NCBI GenBank assembly: GCA_000406005.1
Contig: ASZN01000025.1
Span: 1 to 64,000, forward strand
DNA from: Candidatus Poribacteria bacterium WGA-3G
Lineage (GTDB): Bacteria > Poribacteria > WGA-4E > WGA-3G
Direction of reading: 5' to 3'
Length of the DNA: 64,000 bases
The notes under the pieces are model-generated. The model was not told the origin of the DNA. It did no database searches and was given only the letters and a program-made list of their open reading frames with translations. Below are positions 8,336 to 15,807 of this stretch, piece by piece. The translations under genes were made by a program, and so were the position numbers. How positions within the stretch are numbered: the first letter of the stretch is position 1; the number at the start of each line of letters is the position of its first letter.

Positions 8336-10366
8336 ATGCAGAAGTTAGTGTTTGACGGGAGACCGACACATACGAATTCACTCGGTATGCAATTTGCACG
8401 GATTGAACCGGGAAGTTTTATGATGGGGTCAGAGGACGCGTCGCTATCAGATGAATTGACGGAAAATAAACCGCATCTCCGCGACGGCGATTGGGATGAG
8501 AAACCGGTGCATCCGGTAACGCTCACAACACCGTTTTATATCGGCATCTTTCAGGTGACCAACGCGCAGTATGCGGCGTTTGCCCCGACACATCGTGAGC
8601 TGCCGAGCCTTCAGAACGTCGGTTTTTCACGGGACGATGATGAAGCAGTCGTGTTTGTCGATTGGCACGATGCGACCCGCTTCTGCGAATGGCTCTCCGA
8701 GAAAGAAGGGGTTCCATACCGACTGCCGACCGAAGCGGAATGGGAATACGTCTGCCGTGCAGGGACGACGACGCATTTTCATACGGGTGATACCTTGCCG
8801 CCTGAATTTCATAAAAATGTTGGGGAGAGTTGGTACCCAGATGCCGGACGCGGGCGCGGGGCAGAAGAAATTATGCCGTTGCATGTCGGGCAAACTGCGC
8901 CGAACGCGTGGGGTGTATACGATATGCATGGGAACATAGAGGAGTGGTGTCAGGATTGGTACGGACCCTACGAACCGCATCAGCAAGTGGATCCGGTGGG
9001 TAAAGAAGATGGCCTGTATCGTGTTACACGCGGTGGCAGTCATTCGACGTTGCTCTGTTATCTGCGCTCTGCGAATCGGATGGGGGCGGTACCTGAAGAT
9101 AAACACTGGTATATAGGATTTCGGGTTGTGTGTGCTGAAATGCCGCAGACAGCGCCGACACCTGTGCCGAAGGTCGCACGCTGGGGACGTGATGTCAAAC
9201 AGGAACCGGCAAGCGCGCCTGCGCCAGAGGCACCCTATTTCGCTGAACCGTTGACGTTCGTTAAAATTCCGGACGGCTCGAATGGACCACTCTTTTCAGC
9301 ACATAACCACGTGCCAGCGATAGCAGAATGTCCGAACGGTGATATGTTCGCGGCGTGGTATTCATGCGTTACAGAGCGCGGACGTGAGTTGACGGTTGCC
9401 GCAAGTCGGTTGCGCTTTGGTGAACCGGAATGGGAACCTGCCGAACCGTTCTGGGGGCCGCCGGATCGCAACAATCATGCGACTTCTCTCTGGCGGAACG
9501 AGAACGGACGGATTTATCATTTCAACGGGCTCTCTGCTGCCGCGACGTGGGGACCGCTGGCGTTGGTGATGCGCTATTCTGACGATAACGGTGCGACGTG
9601 GTCGAAACCGCGCTTTATTTCACCGGAGCACCGTCTCCGACACATGCCGATCGCTTCCGTTTTTCGGAGGCAGGACGGCTCTATACTTCTCGCCTGCGAT
9701 GCAGTGAGCGGTGGCAACGGCGGGACCGCGATATGGCTCAGCGACGATGATGCGGAGACGTGGTACGATCCGGGTGAAGGGCAGCCGATCCCCGAATTCG
9801 CTGCAGGAAAACAGGGGGGTTGGATCGCCGGTATCCACGCCGCTGTCGTTGAACTCACCGATGAGAGACTGATGGCGTACGGACGCGGTGATACGATTGA
9901 TGGACGGATGCCGAAAAGCGTTTCGTCGGACAGCGGTAAGACATGGCACTACAGTGCGAGTCAATTCCCGGTGCTTTCTGGGGGACAACGGTGTGTTCTT
10001 CTACGACTTCAGGAAGGTCCCATTTTCTTGGCATCGTTTACAGGTGATCGTCGGGAACCGACACCGATGCCGATCGTTGATGCTTCTGGAAAGGAACGCC
10101 TCGTTACAGGTCTCTTTGGTGCGTTGTCATACAACGATGGCGAAACGTGGGAACACATTCGTCCCATCACAGACGACGGCGTAGATCGAGAGATCGAAAC
10201 AATGGACGGACGGCTCTTTACGATGGGGCTTAATAGTGCTGAACCGGGGGGCTACCTCGCTGTCTGTCAAGGGCAGGACGGAATCATCCATCTGATTAGC
10301 AGCCGTTTACACTATCGCTTTAATCTGGCGTGGCTGAAAGAGAGACCCCCTGCGGGACGTATATAA
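8336..10366 (+). CDS. SUMF1/FGE-like domain fused to an exo-alpha-sialidase domain
   Basis: About 676 residues from ATG 8336, preceded by GGGAAGGAAA. Residues 1-260 form a SUMF1-type domain (SLGMQFARIEPGSFMMGS, RLPTEAEWEYVCRAGT, GNIEEWCQDWYG, GFRVV). The FGE active site normally has two cysteines in GGSYMCHRSYC; here the stretch reads GGSHSTLLCYLRS, so only the second Cys is kept and oxidase activity is doubtful. After a Pro-rich linker (about 265-300), residues 310-670 form a six-bladed sialidase-like domain with four Asp-box motifs such as SDDNGATW and SSDSGKTW. No signal peptide is seen. It may be a carbohydrate-processing enzyme with the SUMF1 fold as a binding module. Confidence 0.88.
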   Translation: MQKLVFDGRPTHTNSLGMQFARIEPGSFMMGSEDASLSDELTENKPHLRDGDWDEKPVHPVTLTTPFYIGIFQVTNAQYAAFAPTHRELPSLQNVGFSRDDDEAVVFVDWHDATRFCEWLSEKEGVPYRLPTEAEWEYVCRAGTTTHFHTGDTLPPEFHKNVGESWYPDAGRGRGAEEIMPLHVGQTAPNAWGVYDMHGNIEEWCQDWYGPYEPHQQVDPVGKEDGLYRVTRGGSHSTLLCYLRSANRMGAVPEDKHWYIGFRVVCAEMPQTAPTPVPKVARWGRDVKQEPASAPAPEAPYFAEPLTFVKIPDGSNGPLFSAHNHVPAIAECPNGDMFAAWYSCVTERGRELTVAASRLRFGEPEWEPAEPFWGPPDRNNHATSLWRNENGRIYHFNGLSAAATWGPLALVMRYSDDNGATWSKPRFISPEHRLRHMPIASVFRRQDGSILLACDAVSGGNGGTAIWLSDDDAETWYDPGEGQPIPEFAAGKQGGWIAGIHAAVVELTDERLMAYGRGDTIDGRMPKSVSSDSGKTWHYSASQFPVLSGGQRCVLLRLQEGPIFLASFTGDRREPTPMPIVDASGKERLVTGLFGALSYNDGETWEHIRPITDDGVDREIETMDGRLFTMGLNSAEPGGYLAVCQGQDGIIHLISSRLHYRFNLAWLKERPPAGRI

Positions 10367-10508
10367 AGGGATATCTATGCGGCATCAAACAAACTTGACA
10401 AACCGCAAGGAAAATTAAAGAGATGTAGCCCAAACAACGTGCAGGGCGGATAAAAAAGGAGAACATTGTGGCATTAAACAAACTTGACAAACCGCAAGGA
10501 ACATTAAA
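10367..10508 (+). repeat. Two copies of a gene-start-associated repeat
   Basis: Copy 1 (10382-10420) is intergenic. Copy 2 (10471-10508) overlaps the start of the PhyH gene and encodes its residues 2-14 (ALNKLDKPQG...). Both share CAAACTTGACAAACCGCAAGG and an AT-rich end. Related copies occur at 48951-48991 and 49090-49118, ahead of sdhB. The core CCGCAAGGAAAATTAAA contains a Shine-Dalgarno-like AAGGAA. Confidence 0.75.
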
Positions 10509-11394
10509 ATTACCTTTTTTGCATCAGGAAGTAGAAGTTAGCACAGAATTACGGGAAAGCAACGACATCCTTGACGACCCCGATGCCTTGAAAGAACGGA
10601 TCGCAGCCGATGGGTATCTCCTAATTCGCGGACTACACGACAAAGAGACTGTACGCACGGCACGCCGACAGATTCTGAAGAAACTCGCAGCGAAAGGCAT
10701 AATCGCACCAGAGACACCTTTAATGGATGGCATCTTCAACCCGGATTATCCGGAACCGACATCAACCGGCTCAATGGGGAATAAAGCGTTGACGCAGCTA
10801 CCGTCATTCAAAGCCGTCGTTGAAGGTGCGCCGGTGATGGACTTCTTCAAACGGTTTCTCGGTGGCGAGGCACGGACCTTCGATTTCAAATGGCTCCGTA
10901 CGGCGGGTCCAGGGTCAGGTTCTCCGATACATTACGATATCGTCTTTATGGGGAGAGGCACGCAAGAGCTTTATTCCTGTTGGACTCCGTTTGGCGATGT
11001 ATCGCTTGACATGGGTCCCATCGTCTTCTGTCTCGGTTCTAACCGATTTGAGAAAGTCCGTGCCACTTACGGACAAGCGGATGTTGATCGGGATATGATT
11101 GAGGGACATTTCAGTGACAATCCACTTGAAATTGTTGAGAAGTTTGGTGGGCATTGGGCGACAACGACGTTTTCCGCAGGCGATGTTATCATCTTCAGTA
11201 TGTTCCTGATGCATGCTTCCCTGGTTAACACATCAAATAAGATTCGGATAACCGCAGATACGCGCTATCAACTCGCGTCGGAACCGATTGACGAGAGATG
11301 GATCGGTGAAAAGCCGAAGGGGCATTACGCCTGGAAGCAGGAAGACGCAGAGATTGAGTCTTTAGAGACATCTCGGCAGAGGTGGGGAGTCTAA
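10468..11394 (+). CDS. Phytanoyl-CoA dioxygenase (PhyH) family Fe(II)/2-oxoglutarate oxygenase
   Basis: A 308-residue PhyH-family protein. The double-stranded beta-helix iron ligands are visible as HYD (PIHYD near residue 156) and a distal His in LMHASLVN near 250. The 2-oxoglutarate-binding Arg follows in RITADTRYQ. Such enzymes hydroxylate small molecules with Fe(II), O2 and 2-oxoglutarate. The GTG start is supported by AAGGAG with suitable spacing. The first residues are encoded by a dispersed repeat also found upstream in noncoding DNA, so the N terminus has been remodelled by it. Substrate is not predictable. Confidence 0.88.
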   Translation: MALNKLDKPQGTLKLPFLHQEVEVSTELRESNDILDDPDALKERIAADGYLLIRGLHDKETVRTARRQILKKLAAKGIIAPETPLMDGIFNPDYPEPTSTGSMGNKALTQLPSFKAVVEGAPVMDFFKRFLGGEARTFDFKWLRTAGPGSGSPIHYDIVFMGRGTQELYSCWTPFGDVSLDMGPIVFCLGSNRFEKVRATYGQADVDRDMIEGHFSDNPLEIVEKFGGHWATTTFSAGDVIIFSMFLMHASLVNTSNKIRITADTRYQLASEPIDERWIGEKPKGHYAWKQEDAEIESLETSRQRWGV

Positions 11395-11410
11395 CGTTTG
11401 ATATGCGCTT

Positions 11411-11501
11411 TGAACAGGCTAACGGTTTCCTATTCTACAGGAATATAGTATGGAGTCTTGAACAGGCTAACAGCCTATTCTACAGGGATATAGTATGGAG
11501 T
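11411..11501 (+). repeat. Direct duplication of a palindrome-bearing repeat upstream of the PLD gene
   Basis: Copies at 11411-11456 and 11459-11501 share TGAACAGGCTAAC, CCTATTCTACAGG and ATATAGTATGGAGT. The second contains the near-palindrome GAACAGGCT-AAC-AGCCTATTC. The final GGAG of copy 2 (11496-11499) serves as the ribosome-binding site of the next gene. Confidence 0.8.
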
Positions 11502-11511
11502 GCAGAAAAAT

Positions 11512-12597
11512 ATGAACAGTGATCCGAGCGGACACGACACCCCGGCAGCATCGCAGGTCGGTAAACCGAAGTTATTCCTACCGTTCATTCTCATTTTGAT
11601 ATGCGCTATTGCAGTCGGATTCGGGATAAGGTATTACAAGAATAGACCGAAACCGACGACTGAGGCGGCGTGGGAGGTCTACTTCAGTGAAGTCGGTGCG
11701 GTTGACAGTCCACATTCCTTGGAAAAACGGCTTGTCCATAGACTCGGTGCTGCTAAGGCGCGAGTTGATGCGGCACTCTATGATTTAGATGCCGCTCCGG
11801 TAGCCGATGCTTTAATAGAAGCCTATAACCGCGGTGTGCAGGTACGAATCGTCACGGAAGCGGATAATATTGATGACTCCGAAATTGGACGCTTGCGAGA
11901 AGTTGGGATTCCTGTCGTTGACGACGGTGATAATGAGGGGTTGATGCATCACAAGTTTGTCGTGATTGATGAGCGGTACGTCTGGACAGGTTCTTATAAC
12001 ATCACATATAACGGCGCGTATAAGAACAGTAATAACGTGATACTCATTGATTCCGCGCAACTGGCGTACAACTTCACACAGGAGTTCCGGGAATTGTTTC
12101 TTGCGGCACAGGTTGGCAAACCTTCTGGCGCGTTTGTGGCGTATCCGAAGGTAGCGTTAAGCGATGGCACAGAGGTTGTCACCTATTTCTCACCCGGAGG
12201 AGACACGATCTCGCCACTGGTTAAGGAGATAGCGTCTGCGGAGCAGTCAATCCATTTTATGGCGTTTTCGTTTACACACGATGCGCTCGGGAGTGCGATG
12301 CGGGACCGCTTTAAATCGGGTATCGATGTTCGCGGTGTATTTGAAGAGCGGCAAGCGAATAACGAATATTCTGAATATAAGGCGATGCAAAAGGCGGGTT
12401 TGTCTGTCGTTTTGGATAAAAACAGAGGGGCTATGCATCACAAGGTGATCGTTATTGATGCGGAGACGGTAATTACAGGATCGTATAACTTTTCCAAGAA
12501 CGCGGAAAAACGGAATAACGAGAACCTGTTGATTATCAAGCGGAATCGTGAGATTGCGGCGGCGTACCTCGCCGAGTTTGCAGAAATCGCGCGTTAG
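11512..12597 (+). CDS. Membrane-anchored phospholipase D-like protein with two HKD motifs
   Basis: About 361 residues from ATG 11512, chosen because GGAG sits 12 bases upstream; the in-frame GTG at 11500 directly abuts that site. A single transmembrane helix (about 22-42, PFILILICAIAVGFGIRY) anchors the protein. Two PLD half-sites follow: HHKFVVIDERYVWTGSYN near 145 and HHKVIVIDAETVITGSYN near 308, each with His, Lys, Asp and the downstream GS. Both halves together form one active site that hydrolyses or transfers phosphodiesters (phospholipid head groups or DNA). Family members include cardiolipin synthases and nucleases such as Nuc. The short length favours the nuclease-like group. Confidence 0.9.
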   Translation: MNSDPSGHDTPAASQVGKPKLFLPFILILICAIAVGFGIRYYKNRPKPTTEAAWEVYFSEVGAVDSPHSLEKRLVHRLGAAKARVDAALYDLDAAPVADALIEAYNRGVQVRIVTEADNIDDSEIGRLREVGIPVVDDGDNEGLMHHKFVVIDERYVWTGSYNITYNGAYKNSNNVILIDSAQLAYNFTQEFRELFLAAQVGKPSGAFVAYPKVALSDGTEVVTYFSPGGDTISPLVKEIASAEQSIHFMAFSFTHDALGSAMRDRFKSGIDVRGVFEERQANNEYSEYKAMQKAGLSVVLDKNRGAMHHKVIVIDAETVITGSYNFSKNAEKRNNENLLIIKRNREIAAAYLAEFAEIAR

Positions 12598-12602
12598 GCG
12601 CG

Positions 12603-13715
12603 TTACGGTTTCTCACCTAATATGATTGTCCGATGTTGCTCACTACCGTTTCTGCCGATTTTGAGTTGAACCTTCGTGGCGGGTCGTTCGCTCGCCACAC
12701 ATCTCAATAGTTCATGGTAGGAGCGTACAGGCACTTCGTTAAATTCGAGGATAAAATCTCTCGGTAAAATCCCACTTTTGTATGCCGGACTCCCTTCAAT
12801 GACTCCGGTAACGAAAACACCGGACTGACCGACGTTAACCTCAACACCGAGCCAACCGCGTGCGACTTTCCCGTGTTCTATGATTTCTTTCGTAACTGAA
12901 TGTACCATCTCTATCGGCATGGCGAAGGTAATCTCCGGCGATAATTCTTGGACGAAGAATTGTGAGATATCCGGATCACGCTCCTTCTGGAAAAGCATGC
13001 CAGTTGATGAATTGATGGTATAAGGCGGTTCTGTCAGTACTGCGAGTATCATTCCGACGATCTCTCCTGACGTGTTAACGACTGCGCCGCCGTTGTTGCC
13101 GGGGGTAACCGCAGCATTGATTTTAATCAATTTTCCACACAATTGATCCGGTAAAGTATCCCAACCACCAACGATACCGAAAGAGACAATCGGGCTCTGT
13201 CCGTAGGAACTGCCCATCGTTACAACCCAAGAACCGGTATTAATTTTTGAGGAATCTCCCCACTTCATACGTGCTGCAGTTTTAGATTTTTGCGGATGTG
13301 AGGTTGCCGAGTGTGCGTTTGCAACTCGGAGGACTGCAATATCGGTGAATGTATCAATACCGACGAGTTCTGCTGTAGAGACTTTTTTATTGCTAAAGAC
13401 GACCTCAATCTTACTCAATGTTTCTAATTCAAAGGTCGTTGTCACGATATGTCCATCGGTATCAATAACGATTCCAGAACCGATGTCTTGGCGGGTAAAT
13501 ACCAATTTTTCTGTGTCTGGCAGGGCTGGCATCGTCGTTTTCTGCGTCGCCACGACCTTTACAAGGGCAGGGCGCGCATCAGTGACGACCTTCTGGAACT
13601 CCTTTTCGAAGAGTTTCAGTACACTTTCATTTGCGATACTCGGTGTGACTGCATAGAACAGTAGGCTGAGTATCCCGATGATTAATTGTTGGCGTTTTGA
13701 TTCTATAATATACAT
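12603..13715 (-). CDS. HtrA/DegP-like protein with PDZ domain, catalytic His and Ser lost
   Basis: A 370-residue exported protein with an N-terminal hydrophobic segment, an HtrA protease fold (about 75-230) and a C-terminal PDZ domain (about 275-365; GWLGVEV, VIEGSPAYKSGIL). In HtrA the triad lies in TNNHVV, TDLAVL and GNSGG. Here they read TTTFEL, TDIAVL and GNNGG, so Asp is kept but His is Phe and Ser is Asn. It should be proteolytically inactive. It is third in the order ECF sigma, anti-sigma, HtrA, which matches rpoE-mucD type envelope-stress operons. A role as a PDZ sensor or chaperone is inferred. Its stop is 5 bases from the convergent PLD gene. Confidence 0.85.
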   Translation of the reverse strand: MYIIESKRQQLIIGILSLLFYAVTPSIANESVLKLFEKEFQKVVTDARPALVKVVATQKTTMPALPDTEKLVFTRQDIGSGIVIDTDGHIVTTTFELETLSKIEVVFSNKKVSTAELVGIDTFTDIAVLRVANAHSATSHPQKSKTAARMKWGDSSKINTGSWVVTMGSSYGQSPIVSFGIVGGWDTLPDQLCGKLIKINAAVTPGNNGGAVVNTSGEIVGMILAVLTEPPYTINSSTGMLFQKERDPDISQFFVQELSPEITFAMPIEMVHSVTKEIIEHGKVARGWLGVEVNVGQSGVFVTGVIEGSPAYKSGILPRDFILEFNEVPVRSYHELLRCVASERPATKVQLKIGRNGSEQHRTIILGEKP

Positions 13716-13769
13716 GTTTTTACCCTTAATCGTTTATGTCCAGAAATCGATTGCTGGTGGGTTCCTCAA

Positions 13770-14342
13770 TTAGAGTCCGCCGCTGGTGGCGGCAGTGGTA
13801 TAACTTACCTGCTTTAACATATAACGTTGCTGCATGGGTTGTGTCGGTCTTGAGATAACACTTCCCCGCAGGAGTTGATTACTATCTCCGACGACACGTC
13901 TTGATTGCTGTACCGGAAACACCTCAGGCGATGTCGCTACCTGTTCCGTTCGAGGTGTTGGTGCTACTAACGCTGGACGGAGGTCTTGATAAAAATAGGT
14001 GCCAGTTGCGGCGAGGATCACGACGATAACGCCACTAAGTGCCCACTTCGGACGACGAAACACGTCAAGCAGCCGATGCCAGTGTGTTGTCACAACGTCT
14101 CTAATGCTACCGGGCTCGCTACCTTCTGTCGTGAGCCGTTGTTGCAATGCTGACATAAAGTACGGCGACGGTTCTACCTGTGGCAATTGCTGTACCGCAT
14201 TAACGGAATCCTGAAATCGGGCATACTCGCCTTGACACGCTTCACATGCTGTGAGGTGATTTTCAAAATCCTGCAGCGTTTCGTAATCAAGTGTGTCTTC
14301 AAGGTGGGCGGAGAAGTGTTCCTCAGCCTGTACGCAGTTCAT
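13770..14342 (-). CDS. Anti-sigma factor with N-terminal zinc-finger (zf-HC2) domain
   Basis: A 190-residue single-pass membrane protein. The N terminus has the HC2 zinc-binding signature: Cys3, then HLTACEACQGEY at about 29-40 giving the H-x3-C-x2-C ligands. This domain clamps the sigma factor. A transmembrane helix at about 100-120 (WALSGVIVVILAATGTYFY) separates it from an extracytoplasmic, Gln/Arg/Thr-rich C terminus with no recognised fold. It starts 17 bases after the sigma factor stop, so the pair is surely cotranscribed. It probably holds the sigma inactive until an envelope signal arrives. Confidence 0.9.
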   Translation of the reverse strand: MNCVQAEEHFSAHLEDTLDYETLQDFENHLTACEACQGEYARFQDSVNAVQQLPQVEPSPYFMSALQQRLTTEGSEPGSIRDVVTTHWHRLLDVFRRPKWALSGVIVVILAATGTYFYQDLRPALVAPTPRTEQVATSPEVFPVQQSRRVVGDSNQLLRGSVISRPTQPMQQRYMLKQVSYTTAATSGGL

Positions 14343-14359
14343 AATTTACTCCTAAAACA

Positions 14360-14959
14360 TCAAATAAACGGTTTTAACTTTTCTTTGAGCATGAGTCGGG
14401 CGCGGTTGATCCGAGATTTCGTTGTACCGCTCCGAAGTTCGAGTACCTCACTGATTTCATCGTAACTCAGACCTTGTAAGTCGCGAAGCACAAGCGGGAG
14501 TCTGTACTGTTCTGGTAGTTCTGAGATCGCTTTTTGGATAGCGTTCTGCAATTCTTTGCGTTCGAGTGCGACTTCGGGTTGGAAAGCCGGGTTCGCTGGT
14601 GCATTCCCGATTAAATCAATCTGCTCCGTATCTCCGTCACTATCGTTTCCGCTGTTCACGACGTTATCAACCCTGTATCGATCACGTCGTCCTCGATTTC
14701 GCAGCTCATTTTTGCAGAGATTCGAGGCGATGTGATACATCCACGTTTTAAAATGTGCACCCTCCGATTTGTAGCGATGTGCGGCTTTAAAAATACGGAT
14801 GAAGGTCTCCTGCGCGAGATCCTCCGCACTGTCCCTGTCGTTGATGAACCGAGCAATAAAATTGACAAGCGGCTGCTGATGGCGGCGCACGAGAAGCGTA
14901 AACGCGTTTTCGTCACCTTTTTGGTAGCGTTCCATTAATTCATCGTCTAAGTCAGGCAT
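14360..14959 (-). CDS. ECF-type RNA polymerase sigma factor
   Basis: A 199-residue sigma factor with region 2 (about 10-80, FTLLVRRHQQPLVNFIARF, SAEDLAQETFIRIF) and region 4 (about 135-190, LPEQYRLPLVLRDLQGLSYDEISEVL and GTTKSRINRAR). There is no region 1 or 3, as expected for ECF sigmas of the RpoE-like branch. ATG 14959 is chosen because CGGAGGT lies 7-8 bases upstream. An in-frame GTG at 14998 falls inside a probable promoter. It heads the operon with the anti-sigma and the inactive HtrA-like gene. Confidence 0.93.
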   Translation of the reverse strand: MPDLDDELMERYQKGDENAFTLLVRRHQQPLVNFIARFINDRDSAEDLAQETFIRIFKAAHRYKSEGAHFKTWMYHIASNLCKNELRNRGRRDRYRVDNVVNSGNDSDGDTEQIDLIGNAPANPAFQPEVALERKELQNAIQKAISELPEQYRLPLVLRDLQGLSYDEISEVLELRSGTTKSRINRARLMLKEKLKPFI

Positions 14960-14983
14960 CGGATACCTCCGGAGGTGCTTACC

Positions 14984-15017
14984 TATAATATACACCAAAC
15001 CCTGGATTTGGTTGCAA
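14984..15017 (-). promoter_or_regulatory. Possible autoregulated ECF promoter
   Basis: On the minus strand, GCAACC is followed after 16 bases by GTATATTATA. An AAC-containing -35 is common for RpoE-like sigma factors, and these often transcribe their own operon. The match is short and unproven. Confidence 0.3.
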
Positions 15018-15062
15018 ATTTTTTCGATTTCTACGGAAATTAGGTATATTTGGATGCGCGTC

Positions 15063-15092
15063 TTGACCTGAAAACGGGTTTTCGTGTATGAT
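15063..15092 (+). promoter_or_regulatory. Sigma70-like promoter for the O-methyltransferase gene
   Basis: TTGACC (15063-15068) and TATGAT (15087-15092) with an 18-base spacer. Predicted start is near 15100, about 50 bases before the ATG. Confidence 0.5.
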
Positions 15093-15149
15093 TGTTTCGA
15101 TAAAAGTTTACCGTGAGACTATAACGGTGTTCCAATACGGAGGTTAATT

Positions 15150-15719
15150 ATGTTTGAACAGGTTTTACAAGAGGTTGAGGCAGAATGTCGGGTAGAGCGG
15201 ATCCCGATGTTAGGTCCAGAAAAAGCGAAATTTCTCGCTGGCTGTGTTGAGGCAGCGAAGCCGTCTCTCATCGTCGAATGCGGCACGGCTATCGGTTATT
15301 CTGGACTCTGGATGTTACGCGTCTTGAAAGCTGCCGGTTCTGGACGCTTGATAACAGTCGAAATTGATGCTGACCGCGCAGCGCAGGCACGCGCCAATTT
15401 TGAACGCGCCGGAATGACGGACCTCGTTGACTCACGGATCGGTGATGCCGAAGAGGTACTTAAAATTATCCAGGAACCCGTCGATTTTCTGCTCCTTGAT
15501 AACAACTTCACCAACTATTTCCCGTGTTTTCAGGCAATCGAATCTCGTCTGACGAACCCCGCTACCGTTTTAGCAGATAACGTCGGCATCGGTGCCGATT
15601 CGATGGCGGATTACCTCGGACACGTCCGTGAACATTATGAATCTGAGACACACTGGTTTGACATCGACCTGCCGTGGGTGAAACAGGACGCTATCGAAGT
15701 GAGTATCTATCGTCGCTAA
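15150..15719 (+). CDS. SAM-dependent O-methyltransferase (family 3-like)
   Basis: A 189-residue class I methyltransferase. The SAM-binding motif I is VECGTAIGYSG near residue 43. ITVEID near 70 is motif II with its acidic ribose-binding residue, and LLLDNNF near 113 occupies the position where metal-dependent O-methyltransferases have an Asp. GGAGG precedes the ATG at good spacing. It is shorter than catechol O-methyltransferase-like enzymes (about 220), so the N-terminal lid is reduced. It sits alone behind its own promoter, before the UxaA-family gene. Acceptor is unknown. Confidence 0.82.
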   Translation: MFEQVLQEVEAECRVERIPMLGPEKAKFLAGCVEAAKPSLIVECGTAIGYSGLWMLRVLKAAGSGRLITVEIDADRAAQARANFERAGMTDLVDSRIGDAEEVLKIIQEPVDFLLLDNNFTNYFPCFQAIESRLTNPATVLADNVGIGADSMADYLGHVREHYESETHWFDIDLPWVKQDAIEVSIYRR

Positions 15720-15807
15720 TTTTTCCGTGTTCCACGCACGCCTTCTATACTGGTGCAATTTCTAACTTCACCACCGAATGCCGATATTGCCAAAGGAGCA
15801 TGCTTGT

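Noticed and set aside
8336..9115. A genuine formylglycine-generating enzyme for the nearby sulfatase
   Set aside because: The first of the two active-site cysteines is missing, so the domain is reported only as SUMF1-like.
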